Notes: generated by a model from the letters alone, not told the origin. DNA of 64,000 nt from Argentina anserina (GCF_933775445.1 NC_065876.1:21328001-21392000), one strand, 5' to 3'; positions 32,830 to 45,224 are shown, counted from the first letter of the stretch. Translations and numbers: made by a program.

Positions 32830-33318
32830 TTATAAATGTTTTGTACTTCTCACAGCTTTAGTTTTTCTGACATTTGTTAATTTTCCCTTACAACACTCAA
32901 TGCAATCAGTCAAGTCACTATAATCCAACACAGGCAGAATTTTATTCTTTTCCAATGTTTTAAGCCTTTGTTTAGAGATATGGCCTAATCTCCTATGCCA
33001 TAGATTAGCAGAATTATTCTTAAACAAAGTTCTCTTAACACCTGTAATAGAATTCATTGATTTCATGTTTTCATCATTCTCAACTATAAGTATTTCATGT
33101 TCAACGATAGAACAATCCAATCTCAAATAATGATTTGAAAACATACCACAACCTATATATTCAGAACCTTGATATAATTTTATTCCACTAAGATTCATAA
33201 CAAGTTTCAAACCATAACTAACCAAAAGCCCTACTGAAATCAAATTCCTCTTGAAAGAGGGAATAACATGAACATTTTCCAGAGAAATAAATTTTCCTAA
33301 ACCTAAGTCGATTCTCAA
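32830..33318 (-). pseudogene. Copia GAG-pre-integrase region
   Basis: It contains FISLENVHVIPSFKRNLISV and ANLWHRRLGHISKQRL, the conserved pre-integrase finger region with CIECCKGKLTN. A stop ends the frame at 32830. Confidence 0.85.
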
Positions 33319-33408
33319 GGTTCCTATGGCCTTAACATGAACTCTTTGGCCATTTCCTACTCGAACTTTCTGTTCACTCCTTCTTGGCTCCCTCCTCTTT
33401 GTGATACC

Positions 33409-34290
33409 CTATAGAAAGGTTGTAATATGAATAGGTGAACCACTATCCAACCAATATGTATGAGTATTAACATTCAAGAAATTTATTTCTAAAGAAAAGA
33501 CTGAATTAGGAAAACAATCACTTTTTTTCACCATCCAGGCCTTAAAACCACTGCATTCCTTCTTAGTATGTCCAATCTTCTTACAGAAAAAACATTTGAA
33601 CTTGAAGGACTTATCAACTTTAGGGTCTGTAGGCTTGCTAGTTGCCTTGAAGGTGGTAGTCTTCTTTACTTTAGTCTTATTTTTCTTTTTCTTAGCTTTC
33701 TCAACCAAATTAACTGCAGTAGTTGGTCTAGCCTCCTTAATTCTCTCTTCCTCATCCACACAAATAGATATGAGTTTGTTTAAGGTCCACTTAGACTCTA
33801 GGGCATTGTAGGTTGTTCTCAGATGACTGTAAGGACTAGGGAGTGAATCTAAAGCCTGATGGATAACTAAATCCTCAGAAAATCTCAGCTGCATGTCCTT
33901 GAGTTTGCCATTTATCTCAATGAGTTGCATGATATGATATCTCACACCTCCGGCTCCCCCATACTTAAGTTCATGAAATTTCTTGTTCAACCTAGCAGCC
34001 TCAGCTTTCTCGCTGGCCTTATATTTTTCAGCAATATATTCCAAAAAAGTCACTGCATCATCAGGTTCCTCTATAGACCCCCTAACCACATCAGTCATGG
34101 TGAACTCGATAACTTTCTTAACCATATAATTAGTCCTATTCCACTCATAATGATAGTACTTATCATCCTCATCATCTGGATCAGGTGTGGCATAAAGGGG
34201 TTTCTCCTCCCGCATACAGTAATCCATGTTATGAATAGCAAGATAATACTCTAGTTGGTCCTTCCACTTTCTATAGTTATTTCCACTCAA
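33409..34290 (-). pseudogene. Copia gag and protease start
   Basis: It encodes LSGNNYRKWKDQLEYYLAIH, LNKKFHELKYGGAGGVRYHI, VIHQALDSLPSPYSHLRTTY, a Lys-rich linker, and a zinc knuckle CFFCKKIGHTKKEC (CX2CX4HX4C). The protease motif YWLDSGSPIHIT follows and stops at TTFL. No ATG opens this frame (first codon TTG), so the start is lost or shifted. Confidence 0.88.
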
Positions 34291-35756
34291 GTTTTCGATT
34301 AGCCCTATGGAAGAGTGAGTCGTGAGGCTTAAAAATAAAATGAAAGAAAAAGTGTAAGTGTTTTTCCCTATGTGTTATGCTACTGCAACCAAAAACATAT
34401 AGAAAATTCAAGCATGTCCAAAACAAGCAAAAAACCAAAATCATATATTTATATATATACATTATAATATCACTGTAGTTATTCCATAAATCTATAACTG
34501 GAGCAACACAAACATAATGCCTTTGTGGCATAAAATCCTCATGTTCTGTAATTTCTGTATTAGTATACAACATGAACAAAAACCTTTTATTTTTATTTTT
34601 AAAACAGTCTAGTCTTTGGATTAGAAAAGTTTCAAAAGATCTTAAGTGTTCTTGTTCATGCTTATACCACTGCATATATTTTAGAATTGAAACTCAAAAC
34701 TTCTTTGGAAGACACAAGGAGTTCACTTTTAAAACATAGCACAATATTATGTCTTTTATTACTGCATATTCATTGAAAACAGTCCCTTAAAACTTACTTT
34801 GTGCAAAATAGTTAAATTTATGTATCAATGTGATTATAAAGACAATTGTAATGGTAAAATCACTTTAATTTCTGAAAACCATCAACTGTATAGAATTTAC
34901 CAATGCTGCATACTATGAATCTGAATTGAAATTAAATTTGGGAGAATCAAATAATCATAGTATAACACAAAAGCAACAATATTCATATATGCCACTTCCA
35001 GCCTCCAGATCAAACCAATTCATGCATCAAAGATCATACATATATGCATAGCACACGTCAACCACAACGAATACAGTATCTACATGCCAACACTTCTTCA
35101 TATGACCAAACTCACAATGTAGAATTTAAGTTTTCGACAATATCTAGATTACAGAGAAAACATACCTTTGCCTCTGCTAACAACAACACCAAAATTAAAA
35201 ACTAAGCATGAAAATAAATCACATACCAAAATCGTCCCATAATGAAAACCATCTTCTATAGCAGGGGTTTTGAATCCCTTGAACTGAGAATTCATCTCAA
35301 TTTGCAATCGGGTAAGCCCCAAAAACACAGAAGTACAAAAGAAGAGGATGATGCACACAAAACCCAAATGAAAACTAAAATTCTCCAAGGAATTGAGTGC
35401 CTAAATAAATGGGTCTTGAATCCCTACTGAGATTTTTAATCTCATTGAACCCGAAACAAGAGAAAAGAAGACGCATATGAAGATGCAAGAGTTTGTGTGC
35501 ATCAAAACCAAAAAGAAAAGACGCTGAAATTTTCTTCCTTTCCCTTTATTTTGTTTTATCATATAAATGCTGATATCAGGTTTGGGCTTGGTTTAACTTA
35601 AAAACAGATGAATTAGGGCTTTTAATGAATGCGGATTAAACTGTAAGCCCTTTTAATTTAATTAACAGGAAGATGAAAAAATCATTTCCAGTATGAAAAT
35701 GAACTGCAAATATACAATTCATGATTTTGTGAAAACCCTATTGCTCTGATACCAAT
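34291..35756 (-). other. Leader region of the decayed copia element
   Basis: AT-rich sequence lies between gag and the primer-binding site. Minus-strand frames (about 60-130 codons) here have no recognisable domain. Confidence 0.5.
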
Positions 35757-35826
35757 TGAAAGGAATGATGCAAAGCCTATATGCATCAAACAATACTGAA
35801 TAAAGATCATACCACAAGAATCATAA

Positions 35827-35867
<41 letters not shown>

Positions 35868-35922
35868 TATAGAAGAAATGTATTCTTAGAAGAACTAAGA
35901 AACATACCTAATTTCATCCCTC
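35757..35922 (-). repeat. Truncated 5' LTR of the decayed copia element
   Basis: The 166 bp match the inner end of 28955-29108 and then break off at CATCCCTC. The rest of the LTR, including its promoter part, has been deleted. Confidence 0.88.
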
Positions 35923-36146
35923 AGAGTGATTTCACTTTACAAAGCTGTTTGCATTTCTGAAAATGAAAGAAAACTAGCTTCAACTGTTCAACAATACTGC
36001 AGAAACAAAGTTTCCAGATATATATGTTCCTTCATATATAATACGACTACCAAGGTTGAATAGCTATTTATGCTCAAATTGTATTCAAAGGTGTAGTCTT
36101 TAGATTTAGTACTTCAATTCTTTTTTTGTTTGTTTCTCATTTGAAG

Positions 36147-36516
36147 GGATTAAGGTTGGTGAATAAAGCATCTAGCCACTATTTTCAAGACCTGTATGCG
36201 AACTATGATCGTAAACTCAAATTGGTGATGCGCTTGGTAGAGCTATACAAACCCTACCTGTTATTCAAGGGCATGTATGTGATCTTTCTTAAGTTAATTC
36301 CTTGATTATGTATATAATGTCGAATTTTACAGTTACTTACAATGTACTACTTGTTATAATTGCAGCTTTGACGACACCAATTCAGAAGAGTTGCAAATGA
36401 TAGCAATCAAGAGATTCAAAGATGCAGAACTGTTCAAGTTGATCCGAAATGCATTAATTGGGAAGACTACATCTCGAAAACACATGTTCCTGGCCTTCGA
36501 AAACATGTTATGCTGA
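36147..36516 (+). CDS. Last two exons of an unidentified gene
   Basis: Exon 36147-36274 (after a TTGAAG acceptor) encodes GLRLVNKASSHYFQDLYANY and LVELYKPYLLFKG. It joins in phase through a GT donor at 36275 to exon 36366-36516 (acceptor ATTGCAG), which encodes FDDTNSEELQMIAIKRFKDA and GKTTSRKHMFLAFENMLC and ends at TGA 36514-36516. Codon phase across the junction is consistent (AT+C gives Ile), which supports real exons. Upstream exons were not found; they may lie left of the copia element at 28955-35922, which would then sit in an intron, or may be lost. The family is not recognised. Confidence 0.5.
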
Positions 36517-36926
36517 AGAGATAATTTGGAGAATCATATTATTACATAACGAGTAATCGTGTTTGAATACTTAATATATATTCTTCTCTGCTCAATTATT
36601 CATGTGATGACGACTCATCAGTAATTGTAATTGGAATTGTAATTGTATGGTCATGTTGCCATGACAAAAGATTTGAACAATGTTTGAGTTCTAAGCAAAT
36701 TAATAATCTAGCTCATCTGAGCTCGCTTCAAGATCTTGCCTTATAGTGATCTTACCCATCTTCTGATATTAGGTACTTTCACATAAACTCTTTCTAATTT
36801 TCGCAGACTTTTCAGAATCCTTGTAAGAACTAGTACCAATATCAGTTTTGCATAACCTTTTCAACTCAGTAAACTACCGGCCAGATCATGTATTAGCATA
36901 AAATATTATGATCCTTCGAGCTTGAA
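36517..36926. other. Spacer between convergent gene ends
   Basis: The 3' flanks of the plus-strand exons and of the minus-strand NBS-LRR pseudogene. No features were recognised. Confidence 0.45.
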
Positions 36927-39207
36927 TCAAAATCGATCTGGTCGTGGACAATGCAACGAATTAAGCTCTAGATTATGTAATGGATTAATGACAATGGTAT
37001 GGCTACCATAGATTTTCCGACCTAGAGAGACCACCTCATTCAACCTATCAACATGAAGCTGGGTAAGGTAGGGTAGGTGACCCAATGTTGGCAAGAACGA
37101 ACAATTTGTACAATTCACAATAATGAATGAACTAAAATAGAGGAAGAATGATCTCCTAACCAACCTGGAAACCTTGCTCCCCTGTAGTCTTGAATGGTCA
37201 GTTCATTCAAGTTGGTATGAGGTTGGAGGTTATTGAGTACTTTATGTTTATGAGACTCTAAGATTAAGCGAGTCAGAGGCTTTTCCCAGTCTGGCTTCAA
37301 AAGCATTCACAACATTTTCAAGCCCGGAAATTCGAAGTGATCCATGCAAGTGCTCAAGGTTCTTTGACACCAGAATGTCATTCCTTGCAATAGGTTGGTA
37401 TGTGGCAAAGTCACTTAACATTTGGAGATCTTTCAATTTGCCCATATCTGGTCGCATTTTTTTTCTCCAAATGTGTGCCTCCCACATCTCCAATATCAAG
37501 ATGGCGCAAGTTTTCAGTCTTCCCAACTTCGCTGGCAAATGAGCAAGAGCTTCACAATGTGACAACAACAAAATTTGCAAATTTCTCAAAGTACACACTA
37601 TCAGGTAGCTTTTGGATTGAAGTCCAAGACAAATTCAGCTTAGATGTTTCAGGTTACTGATCGAATCAGGCAACTCCTTGATATCATACCTTGATAGGTT
37701 CAGCACTCTTAAGCATCGTAATGTTGGCAATAGATCATGTAGAACCATAATTGACATCTGGAATCTTTCACTCCATAGCTCTATCAGCTGTGGCGGTAGG
37801 ATTGTTCGCAGATATTTAGCTTCACGTAAAGTCTCAAAATTCTCAAAGCCATTACAACGTGACGAGTCTTGGCCAATGTGTCAAACGAGTTGTCATCTTC
37901 CTCCAACCTAAAGCAAAAGCTTCCAGATACAAACTTTTGCTAAATCATTGATAAGGTTATGCATGGTAAAACCGTCGGAACCTGTCGATGATTCTTGAAA
38001 AAAAGACCTTGCCGTTAGCTCATTAAAGTACTCATCTCCAATTTCTTCCATTGTTTTCTTGTTTTTGGTTTGCAACAGATCTTCAGCCATGCACAGAAAC
38101 ATCAATTCTAATCTTTCAAATACATAACCCATGGGAAATATTGAACAATAAGCAAAACAATGCTCGAGTTGTGCAGGAAAATAGTAATAGCTTAGCCATA
38201 AAGCAGGCAAAATGGTACTCCCTTTATCCGCAAGTTCCCATATATCACCCTTCACTACCTTCTCCCATTCTTCCAGATTGAATTTAGAGCACAAGAGTCC
38301 ACCTAGTGATTTTGTAGCCAGAGGAAGACCTTTACATTTCTTAACAATTTGTTTCCCAATTACTTCTAGATCCTACTTCCATGCACCCCAAACTCGAAGG
38401 GACATTTCAAGATATCCCAATGGATATAATTCTCGTTCCAAATATCATCAAGAACAAAGAGAAACTTCTTCCCCATCAAAGCTTCCTTGAGAATAACTTG
38501 GAGAAGATTTAATCTGTGATGGCACAATTGCTTGAAGTAACAGACCCATAAAGTGTATGTGTTATTCTAACATCGAAACTTGCCGAAACATAAACCCATG
38601 CCTGGAGATCAAAATGTTGTTTCACTCTTTCATCATTGTACAAGAGCTGAGCAAAGGTGGTCTTTCCAATCCCACCCATTCCCACGATGGGAATCACCCC
38701 TACATTATTGCCACTAGCATCATTCGATAATAACAACCTAGCAATGGTCTCCTTATCTTCATACCTTCCGTATATACCAGTAATCTACCAAAGAACTTGG
38801 AGGGAGTACCACTCTGGTTGAGACTCGAATTGAGGGCATTTTTCTGGCTAGCAATGAAGTCTAACCTCTCAAGAATTTCCTCGATCTTATGGTCTACTGA
38901 CTCATCGAAAGCATGAAAGAAAACCGACACAAGTTGTTGTAACTTGTGCAGCTGTGCTACTTTGATAATCTTCAGCTTTCAACTTCCTCATGGCATCTTC
39001 CTTGATCTCGTTCAACAGGTCCTCAGCATCGAAGACTGCCTCTTTAAGCTCGTCCAGCCACTCCTTCACATCTGAGTTACTCAACTGCTTCTCTTCAGCA
39101 TCATCTAGAACAACATTACCAGATGGCAGCATCAACTCCAACCTATTCAGCAACCTTTTAGTCTGCTTCTTCCCCTTAATAAAGCCCATGACCTCCCGAG
39201 ATGCCAT
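36927..39207 (-). pseudogene. CC-NBS-LRR disease-resistance pseudogene
   Basis: Domains in order on the minus strand: Rx N-terminal coiled coil (39207-38902: VVLDDAEEKQLSNSDVKEWL, DAEDLLNEI), the linker VDHKIEEILERLDFIASQKN, and NB-ARC with an intact P-loop (GMGGIGKTTFAQLLYNDERV) at about 38690-38610. Then come kinase-2 ([15 protein letters not shown], about 38470-38430), the GLPLA motif (about 38325), ARC2 (YYFPAQLEHCFAYCSIFPMG) and the MHD-equivalent MHNLINDLAK. Degraded LRRs follow (LRNLQILLLSHCEALAHLPA, ENVVNAFEARLG, NLNELTIQDYRGARFPGWLG). At least four frame changes and a deletion between kinase-2 and GLPLA (RNBS-B lost) disable it. MHD reads MHN. An intact copy would be an intracellular immune receptor. 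Confidence 0.9.
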
Positions 39208-39956
39208 CTTATGAAATATTTCCTAAAATAAACCAGAGAGAAAAGCTCCACTTACGACCTCCAGAGCCATTGTTTCTACTCAGTGTTACAGCTTCAGAAC
39301 AAATAGATTGATGATTTGATAGAACAGTAAGGATTAAAACAAAGAAATTGTCTTCTCAATTTCCATGTTACAACGAGCATCAGTGTTCACTTATGCCATC
39401 ATTTCTTATACCAAGAAACATAAACTAAGTGCTTAAGACAACCGCAGATTGACATTTGGGTGAGTGTATAATACCCAAATCTCGCAAATCATACTACAAC
39501 CCTAAACCATGAACTATGCGATCGGATTTGTAAAATTACTAGTATTTTTATTTAACAAAATTGCACGCAACTGACACAAGGAATAGTTATCCTTACATGA
39601 TGAATAACTAAGGACAAATATGAATGGCCTAATTGCAACACCCATATCAACACAACAGGTTGAAGAAAGAGATTAGTGCCAAAAGTTCAACACATAAGCT
39701 TCAATTTCTTTTTTTTTTTCTTTTTTTCTTTTTGTTCAGCTGACTATAAAGAATGAGCTGTATCTACAAAAGTTGCAGTATGTTACAACATCAGAGAAAC
39801 TAACAGGTCAAACTGGAGTGTGTTGCAGGCAGTTGAAGGCTGCTGTTAGGTCATCCTGCTTCTCCTGACCAGCGTGCCGTTACTCAGGTGATATGAACCC
39901 AAAGCTAGAATTCTAAGGAACATGCCTGCAAATTTGATACTAAGCAGGAAGAAGAT
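39208..39956. other. Spacer: 3' flank of PRORP and 5' flank of the NBS-LRR pseudogene
   Basis: AT-rich, with a T-rich tract at about 39710-39735. Nothing else is supported. Confidence 0.45.
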
Positions 39957-40782
39957 TTAAGTCATTAGGTGGGAAGGAGATGTGGACCTCTCTTTTCTTT
40001 TACCCGTCTTAGTTGTGGATTTATCATTGTGACTGGTAACAAACTGAGAGGTGCAAGAGTTTGCCAATGTGTTTTGAGATGGCAAAAGTCCACCAGAAGC
40101 TTTGGAGACACTTGGCCTGGTAATGCAGAGCCAGGTTCTTGCTGGCTCCTCACAACTCTCATCTGCTACAGGTACATGCCATGACCCACTTTCTGATTCC
40201 TGAAACCGATTGGCATCTCAATACTCTTTAGTAGAACTATAACTATAGCAGGCTTAACAACACTAATAACAAAACTAAACGTTCAAACATTATCAACCCA
40301 TGTTTTGCCTTTGATATTACAATTTGAACGGCCATCATTTTCTTACAGATTTACCATTTTAGTTCAAAATCAATTGGATCACACATTAAGCAATCTGGCA
40401 GTTTCAAAGGCTAGCAACACTAATCATTAGGCACCATCAAATAGTATCTGTACTTTGACACTACCTAAATGCAATTATAACAAATCAATAAGTTTTAGGG
40501 ATACGATACGTATACGTCCAAGTTATTTAACTCTTCATTTTTATCTATCTAATAAAATATTAGATTCTCACGACTTACATATTTCTATAAAACCGACAAT
40601 TTTGTCCTAAGTGCAGAACAGTGTTTGGTGCTATTTGTAGTTAGAACTTGAAACATGCAATCAGATGTAACTGCAATGACATAAAGAAATGTACCTGGAT
40701 CACTGAGGAATATGGTGGTGGCATCTGAAGTTTCAGATTGCCTTTAACAAAAGTATACCGTACCTGAAAACCAAATGAACGA

Positions 40783-40821
<39 letters not shown>

Positions 40822-43568
40822 AAAATCAAAATATAATATGACCACAAATAAATTTACAAATATTCCTCAAGTTGGATTGATTATTTTATAGGTAGAGGGG
40901 AACTTTCTACAAAAAAAGGTCAATACAGAAATACAGTGGGGATGGAGTGGTTAAATGGGAGGCGAAAACTTAAAAGGGAGACTGTCGCTTAAAGCTTTTC
41001 GTAGACCGCAAAAGAATTAACTAACTAAGATTTTTTGCGTGTAATGTATTTAGACCTAGAACAAAATATGTTGTGGACAATCTGTAGCACAACTCCAAAC
41101 TTTATCTTTGCCTTTGATTTGCTACAATATATAATGACTCGTGCAATAAAAGCAATAACATGTTGGTGACACTGAAAAGGACTCATATTAAGTAAGCCTC
41201 AAACAAGTACATAGAAATTTCAAACAAATTCTAAGATGATGAGTTAGCAGTAACATACTTGATGCCTCTCTTTCCACTTAAGAAAGAAGCTGCTTCCAAG
41301 GAGTTCAAATATATGATCTCGCATTTCATCATTTGTCACAAGCAAGCACTTCAGTTTCACAGCAGCATATAGCCAATACCTGTGTCATTGAAGAAAAAGT
41401 ATTCCACAGATCAATATTTCCATCAAAATAGTTAATATCTGCAAGTAGCCACAGTGATTGTTTATTCTAGTATTATTACCATTTTTTTAAAACAGATATA
41501 GAAAGAAACCCAACCAAGAGACTGACAAATAAGAAGAGCACGGCCCTTGAACAAGGATTAAGGAAACAAGTAAATGTGTTTCAGAATGTACGGAATTGCA
41601 AGTACATACCAGTCATCATTCGAGCCACCCGGTGTGGTATAAAGAATACCTTTATCCAACCATTCCTCGACCACTTTTCTGTGGGAGGGGTTTTCCACAA
41701 GTGACTTGACACGTCTATTGTGCAAGACAACAAGAGGCCATTTCTCTCCACTTCTATTGTACAATTCTTTCACAACAGCATCAAGCTGCATAATGTAGAA
41801 CATGATAATGTCAAGTTATGTGGAACTGAAGGTCAATAAGACGAAAGAAGCATAAATGAAAAGTTTATGCAACCTGCGGAACACTGAATCCACCATCTGC
41901 AAAATTCTGCTGGTAGAGCCCAATATTAGCTCCATCGACAATAGCTTCATAATCAACATGTTTGTCCACCCAATCCTTTAATTTGATATGCGGAAGAAAA
42001 TTACAAATGAGAAACCAGAAGACAGAAGAATGGGATGTTTTAAAACTAATTTTTCATGAAAGTTTGCAAGTGGATAAAACATAGCTGTTGCTGCATAATT
42101 TTCTTCTTGCCCTCAACTAATTTAACTCACTTGATAAATTTGTACAAGTGGAACCATTATTCATAAACACATGTCAAGAAACTAACTGCCACGACCAATA
42201 CATATTGAAAAAAAAAAACCATCTACTGCTTATGCCCGCTAATTACACTATTGATTTCATAACTTCGAATAGTAAGAAACATTAAGGATATGCAGTCAAC
42301 TTATGGTGCAGCAGAGAGATGCATTTAATGAGAGAATGAATAAAGTGGGCTGGAGAGTGTTAAGAGATTTTCAAATACATAAGGATTTCATTAGAAACAG
42401 AGGTTTCTTAGCTGTAGAAGGGAGAAACAGAATGATGAAGTTCCCTAGAGGATCACAAGGCCAAACCTTCAGTAAGATATAATTTCAAGTTAATGATCTG
42501 AATTGGGATTACAGTAGGTAACCATTTTCATAGGTTTCAAACACAACTCTTAGACAACTAGACCGCCATAAGACTACTTATAGTAAAACTTGTTAGATAG
42601 ACATAAAGACACACTCAAGACATAAACATACATTACCAAACAGAACCGCTAAGAAAGTTGAAACTCACCTGAAAGTCGTTGAAATTCGACTTGACCTCCC
42701 TTTCCATTGCCAAAGCGGCAACAGACTGTGCAAACCTATCTGTCTCTGCACAATCAATGTCAACACAAACCAAATGCTGGCCGCACGAGCAACACCTGGT
42801 TTCAGAATCCACATTGGCTCTCTGCACAACCCAATCCCCCTTCCCAATCCACCCCTGCCCATGCCAGCCTCCTCCATTCCTCATAACCGCCTCTCTCACC
42901 CTACCCAAGTCCCAATCTTCCTCACCCACTTCACTAGCCCTTCCACCGCGATACCAGTCCTCAATAATCTTCGCCGTCGGCTCACTAGCACACCTCACAG
43001 CATTCCTCAACTTGTGCAGATATTCATAAACCCTCTCCCCTCTTCCCGTCTCTGCGCTCACCTTCAGCAACGCCGCGATCTCGGTCTCCTCCAAACTCAC
43101 TCCCGCCTTCTTCATATACTCCTCCACCTCATACGCCCTCTCCGCCTCCAACTTGTCACAAAAGCAAAACAGCCCCGGGTCACAAGTGCGCAGCCTCGGC
43201 ACGAGATTGTACTCCGCCATACCCTTCACCAGCTCAAAAGCACGGTCCCCGTCCCCCTCCGCCGCCGCCAGCCGAGCAACGGCCGTGATCGTGGCCTCAT
43301 TGGGAAGGACCTCACTCGCCGACATGTGATCGAACACCCGGAAGCCGTATTCCAGCGCCGATTGCTTCAGGGCCGGGTCGGCGACGGAGTTGGAGCAGAG
43401 GTAGAGCAGGGTGTTGAAATGGTGCTGGCTGAGCCGCGTGTTCTGCGACACGGCGGAGTCGTAGAGGGAGATTGCGGTGGTCAGGTCCTTGTTCTTTGAG
43501 CACAATGTGAGGGAAGAGTGGAACTGGGCCTCTGGGGTCTGCTTCTTCTTCCTCCTAGGGGTTCCCAT
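39957..43568 (-). CDS. PRORP: Proteinaceous RNase P (PRORP2/3-like)
   Basis: Six exons: 43568-42669, 41975-41874, 41785-41610, 41379-41259, 40763-40695 and 40199-39957. Together they give 1,611 nt and 536 residues, near Arabidopsis PRORP2 length. Exon 1 holds the PPR domain (FHSSLTLCSKNKDLTTAISL, HHFNTLLYLCSN, YGFRVFDHMSASEVLPNEAT) and the first zinc-site cysteines (CCSCGQHL). The NYN metallonuclease domain follows, with DGANIGLY, GGSNDDWYWLYA and TNDEMRDH (catalytic aspartates retained). The C-terminal structural zinc site has GSWHVPV and downstream Cys. It cleaves pre-tRNA 5' leaders without RNA. The N-terminus MGTPRRKKKQ is basic with no transit peptide, suggesting a nuclear paralogue. All introns are GT-AG and no lesion was seen. 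Intron 5 contains a (GA)n tract. Confidence 0.95.
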
Positions 43569-43712
43569 ACGAAATCGAAGAAATTGGGCCGGCGGGAGTA
43601 GAGGAACTGAGAGACGAGGTCCTGAGTCTCTGCTTTGGTGCGGCGGAAGAGCAACTGAGACTGAACGAACTCAACCAAACGAGGGTTTTTTTCCCCTTAA
43701 TGTAACTTTACA

Positions 43713-43726
43713 AAACGACGTCGTTT
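43713..43726. promoter_or_regulatory. Palindromic AAACGACGTCGTTT in the PRORP promoter
   Basis: A perfect 14-bp palindrome lies 145 bp upstream of the PRORP ATG. The core ACGACGTCGT is a recurrent plant promoter element (ACGT-core type). A role for PRORP is inferred from position only. Confidence 0.55.
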
Positions 43727-43860
43727 AACAAGATCATTGTTCCACCCACATAAACAAATACAGTTCCATATCGCTAGTGTCTTTCAAGTTCAAACAACGG
43801 TCTACTTATTTCATTTAAACATTACTGGAGATCTTTTTTTTTTTTGGTCAATACTGAAGA

Positions 43861-44186
43861 TCATTCAAAACTCACATTGTTAGGATTGACAACAAACTCA
43901 ATATTCTCCTTCCTGCGACGAACATTCAAGGTAAACACAATAGTTGGGATGCTACTATCAGAGTTTCTCTTCCCTCTTAATCTCAGTCCATTGTTCTCTG
44001 TGGACTCATGAAACTCCCGAATCAAAGAGGCAGACAATTCGGAGCTTTTTTCAATGGCAAAAGATCCACGCTCCTTTGAATCTTCAGCCGCAAGAAATGG
44101 ATCATTCAAGAGCTCCATTGCAGAAAATCTCCTTGGTGCAGGAACCAGACACTTCTCAATGAACCCCTTCATTTGAGGATCCTTCA
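43861..44186 (-). pseudogene. WNK: WNK-like kinase last-exon fragment
   Basis: The minus strand encodes [20 protein letters not shown] then [16 protein letters not shown]. This is the end of a WNK (with-no-lysine) Ser/Thr kinase domain, and is followed by a tail ([35 protein letters not shown]) to TGA at 43861. The fragment begins at a plausible acceptor (ATGAAG) at 44187. No upstream kinase exons follow: 70 bp further on the Tat LTR starts, and beyond the Tat element the DNA is ATM-like. It is either a gene fragment or a truncated gene. Confidence 0.8.
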
Positions 44187-44257
44187 CTTCATTTGATATG
44201 TAAATGTTATCATGTGAAATAATCAACACTATCAAAATTAGAAGATCACCATATATG

Positions 44258-45203
44258 TGTAGATACATGAAATTTAATGAAGTAAATCATATTCATTAAA
44301 AGATTAAATCGACCAAGAGCCAGACAAAATTGCACACAGTGACTCAAAAATCAACAAAGTTAGTGCGGATCCGAATAGAACTCGTGTCAGCACATAAACG
44401 GATAATCGTAATCGAAGCTACGTGATTCCAACTTAAATCGTAAAATTGAATGTCATTGACGATTCGAAATAAACGGATAATCGTAATCGAAGCTACGTGA
44501 TTCCAACTTAAATCGTAAAATTGAATGTCATTGACGATTCGAAATGCTAATTGGAGATTTGATTAAATTAATAAATTCATTAACGGTTATAATTAAATCA
44601 ATCATTTTTTGTTTAATTTTGTTATAAGAATAACTAATTTTAAATTAATCAGAAAATACATATTGATTTAATTATGTAATTAAAAGAAATATATTATTGT
44701 AGTGTTATTAAAATATTCTACAAAATAGAAAACTTGACACTATAAATAACCCCTTCAACATGAAGAGAGGGAACGGGAGAAGAAGAGAGAAAATCACTTG
44801 AGTAAGATCACTTTCAACAAATCCCGAAGTCTCCAAAGTCCACGAAGAATCATCAAGCTGTCAAATCGATCGTTCTTCATCAAATCCAAATCCAAAGTCA
44901 AGTCTACGAAGAATCATCAAGCTGCCAAATCGATCGTTCTTCATCAAATCCAAACACAAACGCAAGTTCACGAAGAATCATCAAGTTGCCAAATCGATCG
45001 TTATTCATCAAATTCAAATCCAAATCCAAATCAAACTCAAATTTTCAAGATCAAGTGCACGTCACCCTTGAGCCCAGTCATATATGGAGATAGAATCAGA
45101 GGAGTTCACAAAAATTGTAACTCCGCGCTTGATTATTAATAAATCACATTTTTATTTGTACACGTGTTTGCATTCTAGTTTGTTTTCAAATTCGCGTTCT
45201 ACA
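44258..45203 (+). repeat. 5' LTR of the Tat element
   Basis: It starts TGTAGATACATG and ends GTTCTACA. It has a TATA box (ACTATAAATAACC, about 44741). It is 82 bp longer than the 3' LTR because of an internal tandem duplication (about 44396-44545). Three imperfect copies of a roughly 60-bp unit (CATCAAGCTGYCAAATCGAT) lie at about 44845-45015. Confidence 0.92.
44396..44545. repeat. Tandem duplication (about 77-82 bp) inside the 5' LTR
   Basis: The unit AACGGATAATCGTAATCGAA ... TTGACGATTCGAAAT occurs twice back to back here and once in the 3' LTR (55134-55210). The duplication arose after insertion or in only one LTR. Confidence 0.88.
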
Positions 45204-45206
45204 AAT

Positions 45207-45224
45207 TGGCACGCCCAGTGGGAC
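45207..45224 (+). other. Primer-binding site of the Tat element
   Basis: TGGCACGCCCAGTGGGAC lies three bases after the 5' LTR. It is a gypsy-type primer site; the cognate tRNA was not determined. Confidence 0.75.

Larger units (their letters stand above)
28955..35922 (-). mobile_element. Decayed Ty1/copia retrotransposon with a truncated 5' LTR
   Basis: The complete 3' LTR is 28955-29552 (598 bp). The 5' LTR survives only as 35757-35922. The primer-binding site (minus-strand TGGTATCAGAGC, 35754-35743) abuts it, and a polypurine tract (CAGTGGGAGAT) lies at 29553-29563. Domains on the minus strand run gag, protease, integrase, reverse transcriptase, RNase H, but are split by several frameshifts and stops. 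LTR divergence is clearly higher than in the 3.3-8.4 kb element (substitutions every 10-20 bp in places, plus AT-repeat length), so this is an older insertion. No target duplication can be checked because the right LTR is cut. Confidence 0.9.

Noticed and set aside
42774..43499. 241-codon plus-strand frame
   Set aside because: It is antisense to PRORP exon 1, where the coding strand is supported by PPR motifs and correct splicing.
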